Positions 45,047-53,964 of a DNA stretch of 64,000 nucleotides are shown in pieces. How positions within the stretch are numbered: the stretch's first letter is position 1; each line of letters opens with the position of its first letter. The notes below the pieces were generated by a model. The model did no database searches and was not told where the DNA came from. It was given only the letters and a program-made list of their open reading frames with translations. The stretch comes from Clostridiales bacterium (GTDB lineage Bacteria > Bacillota > Clostridia > Peptostreptococcales > Anaerovoracaceae): positions 1 through 64,000 of the forward strand of contig JAAZCE010000007.1 of assembly GCA_012513435.1 (NCBI GenBank). The letters are read 5' to 3'. A program made the position numbers and the translations under genes.

Positions 45047-45565
45047 TTAAGACTGTTTCCACAAGACTATTTCCCCTGTTTCTCTTGTCTTGTTCATGTC
45101 GATGACCCGCTGATTGCTGCTTCCGCAAAACTGTAAGGTCAGGTCACGCAGCTCTTGAACAAACCTTCCATCTATAAGTATATCCGTAAGCCGAAGAAGC
45201 TGGAAAACTGTTTCCGCTTCTTCAGCTTTTATGGTTATTTCTTCATATGTATACCCACTGAACAAGGTTATGCTTAAATCTCGCTTCTTGATTTCCTTGG
45301 CCAGTTCCAAAAGTCCTTCAGGTTGACAGAGCGGCTCTCCGCCCGAAAAGGTGACCCCTGCCAAAAGAGGGTTCTTGTCGATTTCCTGCACAAGCCTTTC
45401 TATGCTGCACTCCTGCCCGCCGTCAAAATCGTGGCTCTCCGGATTGTGGCATCCGCCGCACCCATGAGGACAGCCCTGACAAAAGACTACAAATCTTATG
45501 CCCGGGCCGTCAACAATAGATTCTCTTACAATTCCGGCGATTCTCAATGAATACGCTCTTGTCAT
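45047..45565 (-). CDS. nrdG: Anaerobic ribonucleotide reductase activating protein
   Basis: A 172-residue radical-SAM activase. The cluster motif CPHGCGGC and the following NPESHDF are the NrdG signature, with TFSGGEPLCQPEG for SAM binding. It generates the glycyl radical on NrdD. The ATG at 45565 lies one base past the nrdD stop with GGAG upstream; a longer in-frame start would overlap nrdD by about 100 bases. Because its partner seems to lack the glycyl-radical segment, its target here is uncertain. Confidence 0.92.
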   Translation of the reverse strand: MTRAYSLRIAGIVRESIVDGPGIRFVVFCQGCPHGCGGCHNPESHDFDGGQECSIERLVQEIDKNPLLAGVTFSGGEPLCQPEGLLELAKEIKKRDLSITLFSGYTYEEITIKAEEAETVFQLLRLTDILIDGRFVQELRDLTLQFCGSSNQRVIDMNKTRETGEIVLWKQS

Positions 45566-45566
45566 A

Positions 45567-47840
45567 TTATACCAGCTCCAGTCCATCATCCTGGAACGTG
45601 ATACGCTTGATTCTGTCGGAACCTTCATCACTGGCTCCCTCCTGCCGGTGGCAGTGAGGACACTCATTGTCTATTATGCCCGTATACCCGCATACCGGGT
45701 CTCTGTCAACGGGATGATTGATGGAACCGTATCCGACTCCGCTCTCCTTCATGCATCGCACTATCTGCTCAAAAGCATCCAGATTTTTCAAAGGGTCGCC
45801 GTCCAACTCAACGTAGGTAATGTGACCTGCGTTTGTCAACGCGTGGTACGGAGCTTCTGTCTTGATCTTATCAAATGCACTGATGTTATAGTAAACAGGA
45901 ATATGGAATGAATTAGTGTAGTAATCTCTGTCCGTCACGCCTTCTATTACACCATACTTAGCTCTGTCCATTCTTACGAATCTTCCGGAAAGCCCTTCTG
46001 CCGGCGTGGCCAAAAGAGTGTAATTGAAGCCGGTTTTCTCAGAAGCTTCGTCAAGCTGCCTTCTTATGAATCCTATGATTTCAAGTCCCAGGCTCTGAGC
46101 CTCTCTGCTCTCGCCATGATGTGTGCCTATAAGAGCCTTAAGACATTCGGCAAGACCTATAAATCCCACCGACAAGGTTCCATGCTTCAAAATTTCGCCT
46201 ATTGAATCCTCTGGTTTAAGGTTGTCGGAATCAAGCCATACTCCCTGTCCCATGAGGAACGGATAGTTCTTGACCTTCTTTGAAGCCTGTATCTTATACC
46301 TTTCCATAAGCTGCTCCATGCACAGGTCTATCTTTCTCTCCAGTTCTTCAAAAAACCAGTCGATATCCCCATGAGCCTTGACTCCTATTCTCGGCAAATT
46401 CACAGACGTGAAGGAGAGATTTCCTCTGCCTGTAACTATTTCTCTGGACGAGTCGTACTTGTTTCCGATTACTCTCGTTCTGCAGCCCATATACGCAACC
46501 TCAGTTCTAGGGTCGCCTTCCTTGTAGTATCCAATATTGTAAGGCGCGTCTATAAATGAGAAGTTAGGGAACAGCCTCTTGGCCGAAACCCTACAAGCCA
46601 GCTTAAACATATCGTAGTTAGGGTCTCCTGGCTCATAATTGACTCCGTCCTTAAGCTTGAATATATGTATAGGGAATATAGGTGTTTCACCGTTTCCCAA
46701 TCCTGCCTCCGTAGCCAGCAGCACATTCTCTATTACCAGTCTGCCTTCAGGTGTGGTGTCCGTTCCATAGTTTATGGAGGAAAACGGTATCTGGGCCCCT
46801 GCTCTTGAATGCATGGTGTTCAGATTGTGGACAAAGGCCTCCATTGCCTGATATGTAGCCCTGCTGATTTCCTGATTGGCATATTTGGTTGCTTTTAACT
46901 GCAGCTTGTCGATAAACTTTTCTTCTATGACCTTGGCAAGATATTTTCTTTCAATCTCTTTGTAGCCGTTATCATCTGCCAGTATAGGATACAATCCTTC
47001 CTTATCCATTATCTCGGCACCAATTTCCTTCATCTGTTCAACGCCATCCTCGATGTCAAAAAGCAGGTTAAGCATTTTGCCTAGGTTTGTCCAATACAGC
47101 TTTCGGAAGGTCTTCTTCACACCATTGGCCATGCCATAGTCAAAATCAGGTATGCTCTGTCCTCCGTGCTGATCGTTCTGGTTAGACTGTATGGCTATAC
47201 ATGCAAGAGCAGCATAGCTCTGAATATCGTTTGGCTCTCTCAAGAACCCATGCCCCGTTGAAAATCCGTTTTTAAACAGTTTTTCAATGTCTATCTGACA
47301 GCAGGTAGTAGTAAGGGTAAGAAAATCCATATCGTGAATGTGGATGTCTCCTTCCCTGTGAGCTCTAGAATGTTCCGGCTTCAACACGAACATTTCGTAG
47401 AACTGCTTGGCACCTTCCGAACCGTACTTCAGCATGGTGCCCATGGCGGTATCTCCATCTATATTTGCGTTTTCACGTTTAGTATCATTGTCCTTGGCTT
47501 CCTTGAATGTGAGGTCTTCGTATATCTTCATCAACCTCGTATTCATATCTCTTATTCTTGTTCTTTCCGCTCTGTAAAGGATGTATTCCTTGGCCGTTCT
47601 GGCATGACCGTTCTCGATGAGTACCTTTTCCACGGCATCTTGAATCTGCTCTACTGTAGGTATCTCGTTATGACATATCTCGACTAAATATAATTCCACC
47701 TGTCTTGCCAAAAAACGAGCTGTATCTCTGTCACTTCCCCCAAGTGCCTGAGCAGCTCTGTATATGGCATCCGTTATCTTCACCAGGTCAAAATCTACAG
47801 TCCTTCCGTCTCTCTTGATTATCTGCTTTATCTGTTCCAT
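45567..47840 (-). CDS. nrdD: Anaerobic ribonucleoside-triphosphate reductase lacking the glycyl-radical tail
   Basis: A 757-residue class III ribonucleotide reductase. The N-terminal ATP-cone (IIKRDGRTVDFDLVKIT) senses ATP/dATP; the ten-stranded barrel includes HIHDMDFL and HSRAGAQIPFSSINYG. The C-terminal zinc site is seen as DPVCGYTG and DNECPHC. Homologues continue about 30 residues beyond this with RITGYLVG, which carries the radical glycine; here the chain reads RIKRITFQDDGLELV and stops. Either the gene has lost its 3' end, or the radical is supplied in another way. It makes dNTPs without oxygen. Confidence 0.9.
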   Translation of the reverse strand: MEQIKQIIKRDGRTVDFDLVKITDAIYRAAQALGGSDRDTARFLARQVELYLVEICHNEIPTVEQIQDAVEKVLIENGHARTAKEYILYRAERTRIRDMNTRLMKIYEDLTFKEAKDNDTKRENANIDGDTAMGTMLKYGSEGAKQFYEMFVLKPEHSRAHREGDIHIHDMDFLTLTTTCCQIDIEKLFKNGFSTGHGFLREPNDIQSYAALACIAIQSNQNDQHGGQSIPDFDYGMANGVKKTFRKLYWTNLGKMLNLLFDIEDGVEQMKEIGAEIMDKEGLYPILADDNGYKEIERKYLAKVIEEKFIDKLQLKATKYANQEISRATYQAMEAFVHNLNTMHSRAGAQIPFSSINYGTDTTPEGRLVIENVLLATEAGLGNGETPIFPIHIFKLKDGVNYEPGDPNYDMFKLACRVSAKRLFPNFSFIDAPYNIGYYKEGDPRTEVAYMGCRTRVIGNKYDSSREIVTGRGNLSFTSVNLPRIGVKAHGDIDWFFEELERKIDLCMEQLMERYKIQASKKVKNYPFLMGQGVWLDSDNLKPEDSIGEILKHGTLSVGFIGLAECLKALIGTHHGESREAQSLGLEIIGFIRRQLDEASEKTGFNYTLLATPAEGLSGRFVRMDRAKYGVIEGVTDRDYYTNSFHIPVYYNISAFDKIKTEAPYHALTNAGHITYVELDGDPLKNLDAFEQIVRCMKESGVGYGSINHPVDRDPVCGYTGIIDNECPHCHRQEGASDEGSDRIKRITFQDDGLELV

Positions 47841-47867
47841 GGACTACCTTCCTTTGAATGTTAATCA

Positions 47868-47932
47868 TGCACTACATCTTGTTTAAAAAACGACCTTTAC
47901 AAGAATTATACACCAAATAAAGCGTTAGTCAA
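47868..47932 (-). promoter_or_regulatory. Promoter and possible NrdR site of nrdD
   Basis: On the minus strand TTGACT (47927-47932), 16-base spacer and TATAAT (47905-47910) form a near-consensus promoter 65 bases before nrdD. Just downstream of the expected start of transcription, AACAAGATGTAGTGCA (47868-47883) loosely resembles the NrdR palindrome. The promoter is well supported; the operator is a weak match. Confidence 0.6.
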
Positions 47933-47946
47933 TATGATTTGAACAA

Positions 47947-48486
47947 TTAAACACTTTCTCCAAAAAATTCCGAACGCAGAAGAGACATAAGGTGAAGGTC
48001 ATAGTATTTGCCATCCTTCTTGGTTGCATTTCTGGCAATTCCTTCGTTCTTGAATCCCAGGCGTTCATACAAGGCTGCCGCCCTCTTGTTACCTGTGTAA
48101 TAATCCAAGGTTACTCTTTCCATATGAAGGAATGTGAAGCAGTAGTGAAGTACCTCCATTACGATTTCTCTGCCCATGCCTTTTCCCCACATATCCCTTT
48201 CTCCGATATATAGTTTGGTAATATCAAGGGAATCTGAATGAGAATCTATTCTTGTGATATTGACTCTGCCTACAGGCTTACCCGTTGCTCTGGCTACTAC
48301 GGTAAAGTCCAATTTAGTCTCGTCCAGTTTACTGTAAAGAGCTTCCTTTACAACATCTTCATAGGTTCTTTTTTCATCAAAACTAAGGTAACGAATAACA
48401 TCTTTATCCGTTTCCCAGCGAACAAAATATTCATAATCGTTAAACTCGGTTTCTCTGATTAAATAATTTTTTGTCTCCATATCCAA
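47947..48486 (-). CDS. GNAT acetyltransferase (RimJ/RimL-like)
   Basis: A 179-residue GNAT-fold enzyme of the RimJ/RimL group, which acetylates N-termini or small amines with acetyl-CoA. The acetyl-CoA loop is GERDMWGKGMGREIVMEVL, and the C-terminal YYTGNKRAAALYERLGF motif is typical. It is the first plus-side neighbour of nrdD on the minus strand and appears to be its own unit. Substrate unknown. Confidence 0.87.
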   Translation of the reverse strand: MDMETKNYLIRETEFNDYEYFVRWETDKDVIRYLSFDEKRTYEDVVKEALYSKLDETKLDFTVVARATGKPVGRVNITRIDSHSDSLDITKLYIGERDMWGKGMGREIVMEVLHYCFTFLHMERVTLDYYTGNKRAAALYERLGFKNEGIARNATKKDGKYYDLHLMSLLRSEFFGESV

Positions 48487-48569
48487 ACCTTTCTTTTATC
48501 ATCACATTGTGGTATTATAATACCATTATATTAGCAATATCAATAAGAGACAAGGAGTAAAATCACAAA

Positions 48570-49955
48570 ATGAAGCGTTTTTTCATATTAGGCATTTCCT
48601 GTGTGTTAGTATTGACCCTCTTCCTCAGCAGCTGTTCCTTGAGCGTTGTGGACAGAGAAAAAGAATTAAAGGATGCGCTTGATACGGTTTACGGCAATTT
48701 AAATTCAACATTTTCAGAAGAAACCGGCGAATTTAACCTTATTACGGAATATATAAAATCCTGGGCAAAGGGCAGCACCATTGAAATCACTGAAAACAGC
48801 GACCACTATATGGTTTTGACCAATCCTGCCACCGGAGGGTTTGAAAACAAAGAATCCGTTACTATGCAGTGTTCCGTCCTCAACGATGATTTTAACAATT
48901 CCATGGAAACCCTTTCCATAGGTCTTTCTGCCCTGCTTGGACCAAATGAGCATGGCAATATCTCACTAATCATTACGGAACAGAAAACCGGGGAAAGAAT
49001 AGGTGCCGCCGCAGTAAACCCTAAGTACCTCCAATGCGATAACTTTATCAATCTGGAATACGATACGAACAATTCCCTCTTCACATCGGGAGCTAAATCA
49101 TTGACCGGTACGGCCATCTCTAGTATCACTACAACAGCACCTAAATACACCAATGCTTACTTGATTACCATGTCCATAAGAGACTATACTGACCCATTTA
49201 ACTTTTCAAAGCACTACCCTAACCCTGCCGAAACCGTAGGCAGCCTTTTAGCATCGGAAAAAAGTTCAGGAAAGTTATTTCAGATAGCCTCATTTGAATG
49301 TGAAGTTTCTAATGGATATACCCCCCATTCCGCAGCCGCGGTTGTCGTAGTAGATGAAAACAACGTAGAAGGCTTCATGAAGAAGTTCGACAGTTCCTAC
49401 GAAAATATGGAAAATCGTTTTGACAAGCTGGATGACAGCTTCGTATACACTATCACCGAGACTGATATGCCTACTGCTGTAATGTCAGAGGACTCAAGCA
49501 ATAATCTCATCAGCCTAATGTATACTCTCAAGACCGGCATATTCCTTCAAGACGAAGAAACAGAGGATATTATTTCCGTTTCGAATATGTCGGATATATC
49601 TACGCAGAACAACAATCTCACAGTGACCATCGATGGCAGGAGCATATACAATAGTACTCTCAAGCTGATGTCCAACGCTTACCTTTCCACCTCTACACTG
49701 TGCGATATGGAGTATTCCCTGTCAAACGAACGAGATGTGTGGAGCTTTGATAAAGAGAAGAGTCTGGGCGCATTCTTCAAGAAAAAAATGTTCATACAGT
49801 CCACGGAAAAAAACGTACTGCTCAAAAGCTGCGACCTTGACATCCTCGCATCAAAGGTGTCCCACCTCAACGCCATATCCTATCACTGCAGCATGAACTG
49901 CGGCGAATCATCGGTTTTGATGATGACAAGGTTTATGGAGTCCCTAGCACAGTAA
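48570..49955 (+). CDS. Lipoprotein of unknown function
   Basis: A 461-residue secreted protein with a lipoprotein signal: hydrophobic stretch then LSSC with the acylated Cys22. The mature part has no motif I recognise; it appears to be a mixed alpha/beta extracytoplasmic domain with a repeated theme of short polar strands (ENSDHYMVLTNPATGG, later KTGIFLQDEETEDI). AAGGAG precedes the ATG. It is monocistronic, ending at a strong terminator. Confidence 0.75.
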   Translation: MKRFFILGISCVLVLTLFLSSCSLSVVDREKELKDALDTVYGNLNSTFSEETGEFNLITEYIKSWAKGSTIEITENSDHYMVLTNPATGGFENKESVTMQCSVLNDDFNNSMETLSIGLSALLGPNEHGNISLIITEQKTGERIGAAAVNPKYLQCDNFINLEYDTNNSLFTSGAKSLTGTAISSITTTAPKYTNAYLITMSIRDYTDPFNFSKHYPNPAETVGSLLASEKSSGKLFQIASFECEVSNGYTPHSAAAVVVVDENNVEGFMKKFDSSYENMENRFDKLDDSFVYTITETDMPTAVMSEDSSNNLISLMYTLKTGIFLQDEETEDIISVSNMSDISTQNNNLTVTIDGRSIYNSTLKLMSNAYLSTSTLCDMEYSLSNERDVWSFDKEKSLGAFFKKKMFIQSTEKNVLLKSCDLDILASKVSHLNAISYHCSMNCGESSVLMMTRFMESLAQ

Positions 49956-50004
49956 TAATTTTGCTAATATCAGTCTCTATGCAAATCGAAGAATTTGCGA
50001 TTTC

Positions 50005-50060
50005 ACGCGGCACCCTTGCCTACACCAGATTTATGCAAGCATATGCCGCGTTTTTATTTT
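50005..50060 (+). terminator. Terminator of the lipoprotein gene
   Basis: Nested stem: ACGCGGCA/TGCCGCGT outside and CTTGC/GCAAG inside, followed by TTTTTATTTT, 50 bases past the stop codon. Confidence 0.85.
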
Positions 50061-50090
50061 GCGCCGTCATATGCTTCACCAGCTCCATAA

Positions 50091-50426
50091 TTATCCCTTC
50101 CAACACCTTTTATTCTTTTTAGGTTTTGGGGTCGGCAAGTCGTCATACATAGCTTCAAATAACCCTGACAAATATTCCTTGCTATCAACCTCATCAACAA
50201 GCAGCATTTTCTTTGCTCCCTCATAAGGTAATTCATACGAAGCACCCTGCATATATTCTACCGCAGAGCGAACAGGCTTTACGAGTAACCTGTCATCATA
50301 TATTCCACCGACAATCTTACTCCTGTAATAGATGATGTATTCTCCCATCATGTCTCTATAGGTTATGTCTTCTAATTCCGAAAGTTGTCCCAATATATAT
50401 TGTAAACACTCTTTGCTTGAAGCCAT
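50091..50426 (-). CDS. TfoX N-terminal domain protein
   Basis: A 111-residue protein with the TfoX/Sxy N-terminal domain (ITYRDMMGEYIIYYRSKIVGG, then LPYEGAKKMLLVDEVD) and a short lysine-rich tail. In gamma-proteobacteria this domain is part of a competence regulator; stand-alone copies in Bacillota have no known role. It follows a small GNAT gene by four bases. A fragment of a second copy lies 500 bases upstream. Confidence 0.8.
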   Translation of the reverse strand: MASSKECLQYILGQLSELEDITYRDMMGEYIIYYRSKIVGGIYDDRLLVKPVRSAVEYMQGASYELPYEGAKKMLLVDEVDSKEYLSGLFEAMYDDLPTPKPKKNKRCWKG

Positions 50427-50430
50427 TTCA

Positions 50431-50724
50431 CTACCCCTCCTTTTGTTCCTTGTTTACCAAAAGGTCATGTAGCTCCGGATGCTTTTTAAACCAGGATATG
50501 GCATATGTGCAGCTTAATTTAGCCTTTCGGCCGGTGTCCTCCAAATCAGCGGCAACCTCCTGCATCAGCTTTCCGGCAACGCCCTGCCCTCTCAGAGAAT
50601 CATCGACAAAAGTACGCTTTACATCGACCGTATCCTTATAGACTTCGGGGAATATAACCTCCGCAATGACTGCTCCGTTCTCGCCATGCAAAACTATCTT
50701 ATTGGAATAATGTATAAAGTCCAT
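50431..50724 (-). CDS. Small GNAT acetyltransferase (YjdJ type)
   Basis: A 97-residue minimal GNAT domain. The segment VKRTFVDDSLRGQGVAGKLM is the acetyl-CoA-binding beta-strand and loop of the short GNAT/YjdJ group, which lack the usual N-terminal half. It is the start of a two-gene unit with the TfoX-like gene. Substrate unknown. Confidence 0.8.
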   Translation of the reverse strand: MDFIHYSNKIVLHGENGAVIAEVIFPEVYKDTVDVKRTFVDDSLRGQGVAGKLMQEVAADLEDTGRKAKLSCTYAISWFKKHPELHDLLVNKEQKEG

Positions 50725-50895
50725 AATTAATTCCTTTCTAATTTTAACTCAACAGTTTTTTTCCCAATCTTCTCCTTTGAGTTTCAACTTTTTTTACTTT
50801 CCTTCTAACCCATATTAAACCATAAAAATATTAAGCACACCATGTAAAATCACAGCCACTTAGTTGCCTTCCAATAATTGTGGCATTACCCCCCC

Positions 50896-50936
50896 CCTGC
50901 TGTGCACGTCGTCCACCAGCAGCATTTTTTTGCACC
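50896..50936 (-). pseudogene. Fragment of a second TfoX-like gene
   Basis: The minus strand reads GAKKMLLVDDVHSR, nearly the same as GAKKMLLVDEVDSK of the intact TfoX-like gene 0.5 kb away. The frame ends in a nine-base C run (50889-50897) and no start or remaining domain is present. It is the relic of a related but not identical gene copy. Confidence 0.6.
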
Positions 50937-50974
50937 TTTACTCTGAATGTTTTGTTCCATTTGCTTTTTCAAAT

Positions 50975-51212
50975 TTAAAAATTCATAGCGTTAGGATTGG
51001 ACATTTCTGATTTGAATTGTAATCTTTTATAATCTCTTTGTCTTACAAATTCCTCGATAAACATTAATGCTTTCTTACCATATCCTTTGCCTCTTTTATC
51101 TTTTCTTAAATACAAATCGTCTAAAACCAGTGCTTTGCCATGGGACCCATACTCTAAAAATTGTCACTAAGTTAGCAAACCCTATTATTTCTTTATCTTC
51201 TTGAAAAACCAT
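50975..51212 (-). pseudogene. Frameshifted GNAT acetyltransferase remnant
   Basis: Two reading frames of the minus strand join into one GNAT protein: MVFQEDKEIIGFANLV from 51212, then after a frameshift near 51140 GKALVLDDLYLRKDKRGKGY and the end SNPNAMNF before a stop. The R-G-K-G-Y acetyl-CoA loop is intact but the chain is out of frame and the ends are missing. Together with the tfoX fragment it fills the 500-base gap between intact genes. Confidence 0.7.
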
Positions 51213-51230
51213 TAAGCTAATAATCCCCGT

Positions 51231-51776
51231 TCAAAGCTTTATACTTGTGATTTTTCTTACTGTATTTGCTGTGCGGATTGTAATCTTGTTGCTTATGTTA
51301 GAGCTGGCAGTTTTTGACCACCAATTTGTCTTTTGATAATCCTTCCGGCTAAAGGACCAGAAAATAACGTTCTTGTAATTATGGGCTTTCTCATAGCCAT
51401 CTCTAGTATTGCCGATTTCATCATAAAACTCCTTATAAGACAACGGAGGCATCATAAATATAAGGTTATCGTATATCTCTTTGTTGTCATCTCCCCACCA
51501 ATCAGGAGCATTATTTAATAGTTCTTCTAATTCTTCTTGCATAACAATAAAAACCGGTATATTTAAAGCAAAGCTGTCTTTTATCATTAGCTTTATTTCA
51601 TTTGAAAGAATATCTTTATCATCTATTGCACTTGAAAAGATGACATTCCCGCTATTAAGATATGTAGTAACTTCTGCAAGCCCTATGTCTACACAACCCT
51701 TTTTTAATTCAGACATAGCAATCTTGTTTTTTCCACTTATATTTATTCCTCTTAATAAAGCAATATATCTTCTCAT
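51231..51776 (-). CDS. DUF1697 protein, copy 1
   Basis: A 181-residue DUF1697 family protein, recognised by the N-terminal YIALLRGINISGKNKI, TYLNSGNVIF and the C-terminal WWSKTASS, TIRTANTVRK. The family is widespread as single-gene units in Gram-positive accessory regions, with no known function. A second copy, roughly half identical, lies at 57.1 kb. The short distance to the broken GNAT suggests this strip has been rearranged. Confidence 0.87.
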   Translation of the reverse strand: MRRYIALLRGINISGKNKIAMSELKKGCVDIGLAEVTTYLNSGNVIFSSAIDDKDILSNEIKLMIKDSFALNIPVFIVMQEELEELLNNAPDWWGDDNKEIYDNLIFMMPPLSYKEFYDEIGNTRDGYEKAHNYKNVIFWSFSRKDYQKTNWWSKTASSNISNKITIRTANTVRKITSIKL

Positions 51777-51873
51777 ATTTTATCACTTTTCTTCCCTTTC
51801 AAAGATGAAGCCTTAGTATGTTTCAACCGTCTGTAAAACCAAACCACCCATTAAAGCTTTATTGGACCCCTCT

Positions 51874-52626
51874 TCATCTCGCTTTACCGTTATATATTCT
51901 CGGTTTACCAACCGAGACTTTCTTATATTCTATAGCTTTCTGAGGACAGGCATTAATACACGCCATACAATGGGTACACTCACTTCTCCATTTTGGCTTT
52001 TCTCCAACCAAAGAAATGTTGTCACAAGGGCAGAGATTGACACATCTTCCACAGCTTATACAGTCATTGGTAGTTCTGAATCCTTTAGCCGAGATACAAA
52101 ACAAATAAAAGGCTTCGTTAACTATTCCACTTTTTATTTTATCCACCAGACCAATATCTTGTCTGGGAATGCTTGCAGCTTCTCTTATGTATTCGACAGT
52201 TTTTATTGTTTCGGTCATAGCCGCCTCAATAATCTTCTTTAGTGTATTTTCATCCGGTACAGGGAACATTGCAGTATAATTTTCCGGCATATTAATTTGT
52301 TTTACGCCGCGAAAAGAAAAATCTTTGGCATCACAAAGACTTCGAATATGTTTTTCGGCATTTCCTATTTCACTTCCACAGGTCATTACAAAATAAGCAT
52401 CCCTGCACCCTGAAAAATGAGAGCAGAGAATAAAGTTTTCAAAAATTCTCGGCAAACGCCATCCGTACGTTGGACTGACAAAAATCCATGGGTTGTCAGA
52501 TGTATAATTTTCATAGGTTTTGCCACGGATTGCCTCAAAGGCATTCATAACTTCGTCTTTAGTTTCCTCAGCAATCTTCTCCGCAACAATTCTACTGTTC
52601 CCCGTTCCTGTGTAATAAATAATCAT
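51874..52626 (-). CDS. EFR1-type flavodoxin-ferredoxin fusion
   Basis: A 250-residue two-domain electron carrier. The flavodoxin-like N-terminal half starts MIIYYTGTGNSRIVAEKI (FMN phosphate loop), and the C-terminal part has two [4Fe-4S] motifs, CISCGRCVNLCPCDN and CTHCMACINACPQKA. The second position of the first motif reads CPCDN rather than CP followed by a hydrophobic residue, a common variant in this group. EFR1 proteins are thought to pass electrons in anaerobes. The start at 52626 follows GGGGA; an ATG 23 codons upstream has no ribosome site. Confidence 0.85.
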   Translation of the reverse strand: MIIYYTGTGNSRIVAEKIAEETKDEVMNAFEAIRGKTYENYTSDNPWIFVSPTYGWRLPRIFENFILCSHFSGCRDAYFVMTCGSEIGNAEKHIRSLCDAKDFSFRGVKQINMPENYTAMFPVPDENTLKKIIEAAMTETIKTVEYIREAASIPRQDIGLVDKIKSGIVNEAFYLFCISAKGFRTTNDCISCGRCVNLCPCDNISLVGEKPKWRSECTHCMACINACPQKAIEYKKVSVGKPRIYNGKAR

Positions 52627-52700
52627 TTCAATTTTTCCCCGCTTTATTCTTTTATAAATATTTAAGAAAAGTGTGCATTTCATCAATAATACCAATCATT

Positions 52701-53462
52701 TTATAGCCAAAGCGACCATTCGCCGTAATCAAATATACCGCTGCCATGATGCAGTTTGTTCTCCTCATTCAGTTGCCGAAATGCGTCTCGCATCCCAATC
52801 AGAATCTCCGGATGGATATCCAATGTGTGATGTGCCGGAAATACCCGTTTTACCGGCAACGCTGCGACCTTCTCCAAGGACACAAGATACGCCTGCGGAT
52901 TGGTGGATGGATAGTAGGCGAACAGCCTGTCCTTATACACCAAATCGCCGGTAAAAAGATAACCTCTCGCTGTCTCCCAAAAACACAGGTGTCCAGGCGA
53001 ATGTCCCGGCGTATGCAGTGCTGTAATTACCCGACCTCCAAGGTCTAGGGCATCTCCGTCTAACAGCACTCGCGTGGGCATTCCCTGAAAGAATTCGTAG
53101 GCATTTACATCATATCCATCCGGCGCGTCACAGCGGTCAAGCACCATCTCCCGTATCGTCTCAATATCCAGCGGGAATTCACCTGAAAGCCATGGAAGCT
53201 CCGCTTCATGGGCGTAAAAGTCGGGATAGTATTTGTGCCCGCCAATATGGTCCCAATGAATATGCGTAGCCACCGCTATCACCGGTTTTTCCGTCAGTCT
53301 CTTAACCTCACTGGATATATTTTCAATTCCAAGCCCAGTGTCAATAAGCAGTGCTCGGTCACTGCCCTCCAGAAGGTAGCAGTGTGTTTCCTCCCAATGG
53401 CGGTATTCACTGATGATGTGTGTGTGTAAATCAATACTATCTATCGTAAACCATGGCTTCAT
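52701..53462 (-). CDS. MBL-fold metallo-hydrolase
   Basis: A 253-residue metallo-beta-lactamase fold hydrolase. The metal motif is ATHIHWDHIGGH, with further ligands in LHTPGHSPGH, FTGDLVYKD and FPAHHTLD, so a two-metal site is complete. Members include glyoxalase II-like and lactonase enzymes; the substrate cannot be told here. The third base composition is richer in G+C than in the neighbouring genes, which suggests a separate origin. Confidence 0.88.
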   Translation of the reverse strand: MKPWFTIDSIDLHTHIISEYRHWEETHCYLLEGSDRALLIDTGLGIENISSEVKRLTEKPVIAVATHIHWDHIGGHKYYPDFYAHEAELPWLSGEFPLDIETIREMVLDRCDAPDGYDVNAYEFFQGMPTRVLLDGDALDLGGRVITALHTPGHSPGHLCFWETARGYLFTGDLVYKDRLFAYYPSTNPQAYLVSLEKVAALPVKRVFPAHHTLDIHPEILIGMRDAFRQLNEENKLHHGSGIFDYGEWSLWL

Positions 53463-53550
53463 GTTTTATCATTCTCCTTTACAATTTAAAAAAGTTTCAA
53501 TTGCCTCCACCTCTATATGCTTCTCGGGAATCATATTTTTAAAATATATA

Positions 53551-53964
53551 TCATACTCTGAACTGCAATAAACATTTCTTCGTATTCCATATTTCCTTCG
53601 TTAAACAAGTAATATGTTCCGTGCATACGTCGTCCATCAGCGCCCAATAAATATTTTTATCTGTATGATGATAAGTAAAATGGCATTTTTCCTGTGCTCG
53701 TTTTGACTTTTCGTTACCGTCAAAATATCCACACCACAAGTTTTCCAGCTTCATGTCCTCAAAGGCATGTCGTGTAATCTCTTCACAAGTTTCCGGTACA
53801 GCAAGAACATTCCCAATAATTTCTCTGCTGTTTTCCACGCTGGTGTGAACAGGCCATCCGGCAATAGGTCCGACCTCTGGATCCTTTGCATACTCATATA
53901 AGCTCTCCGCATCCGACTCCATCCACGGACGAAGGATTAACCGCTTCGTATATAAATTCTTTTC
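53551..53964 (-). pseudogene. RimJ/RimL-like GNAT with internal deletion, fused to the broken GNAT upstream
   Basis: From KRLILRPWMESDAESLYEYA the frame follows a RimJ/RimL-type GNAT, but after VLAVPET it jumps to HAFEDMKLENLWCGYFDG, missing the ~35-40 residues that normally hold the central strands and the acetyl-CoA loop. The C-terminus (CTEHITCLTKEIW) is normal. The upstream end runs without a stop into the tail of a different GNAT gene. It can be read as one open frame from 54117, but it cannot encode a working acetyltransferase. Confidence 0.65.

Noticed and set aside
50889..50897. Nine-base C run as a phase-variation switch
   Set aside because: It lies at the edge of a 14-codon relic without start or remaining domain, so there is nothing to switch.
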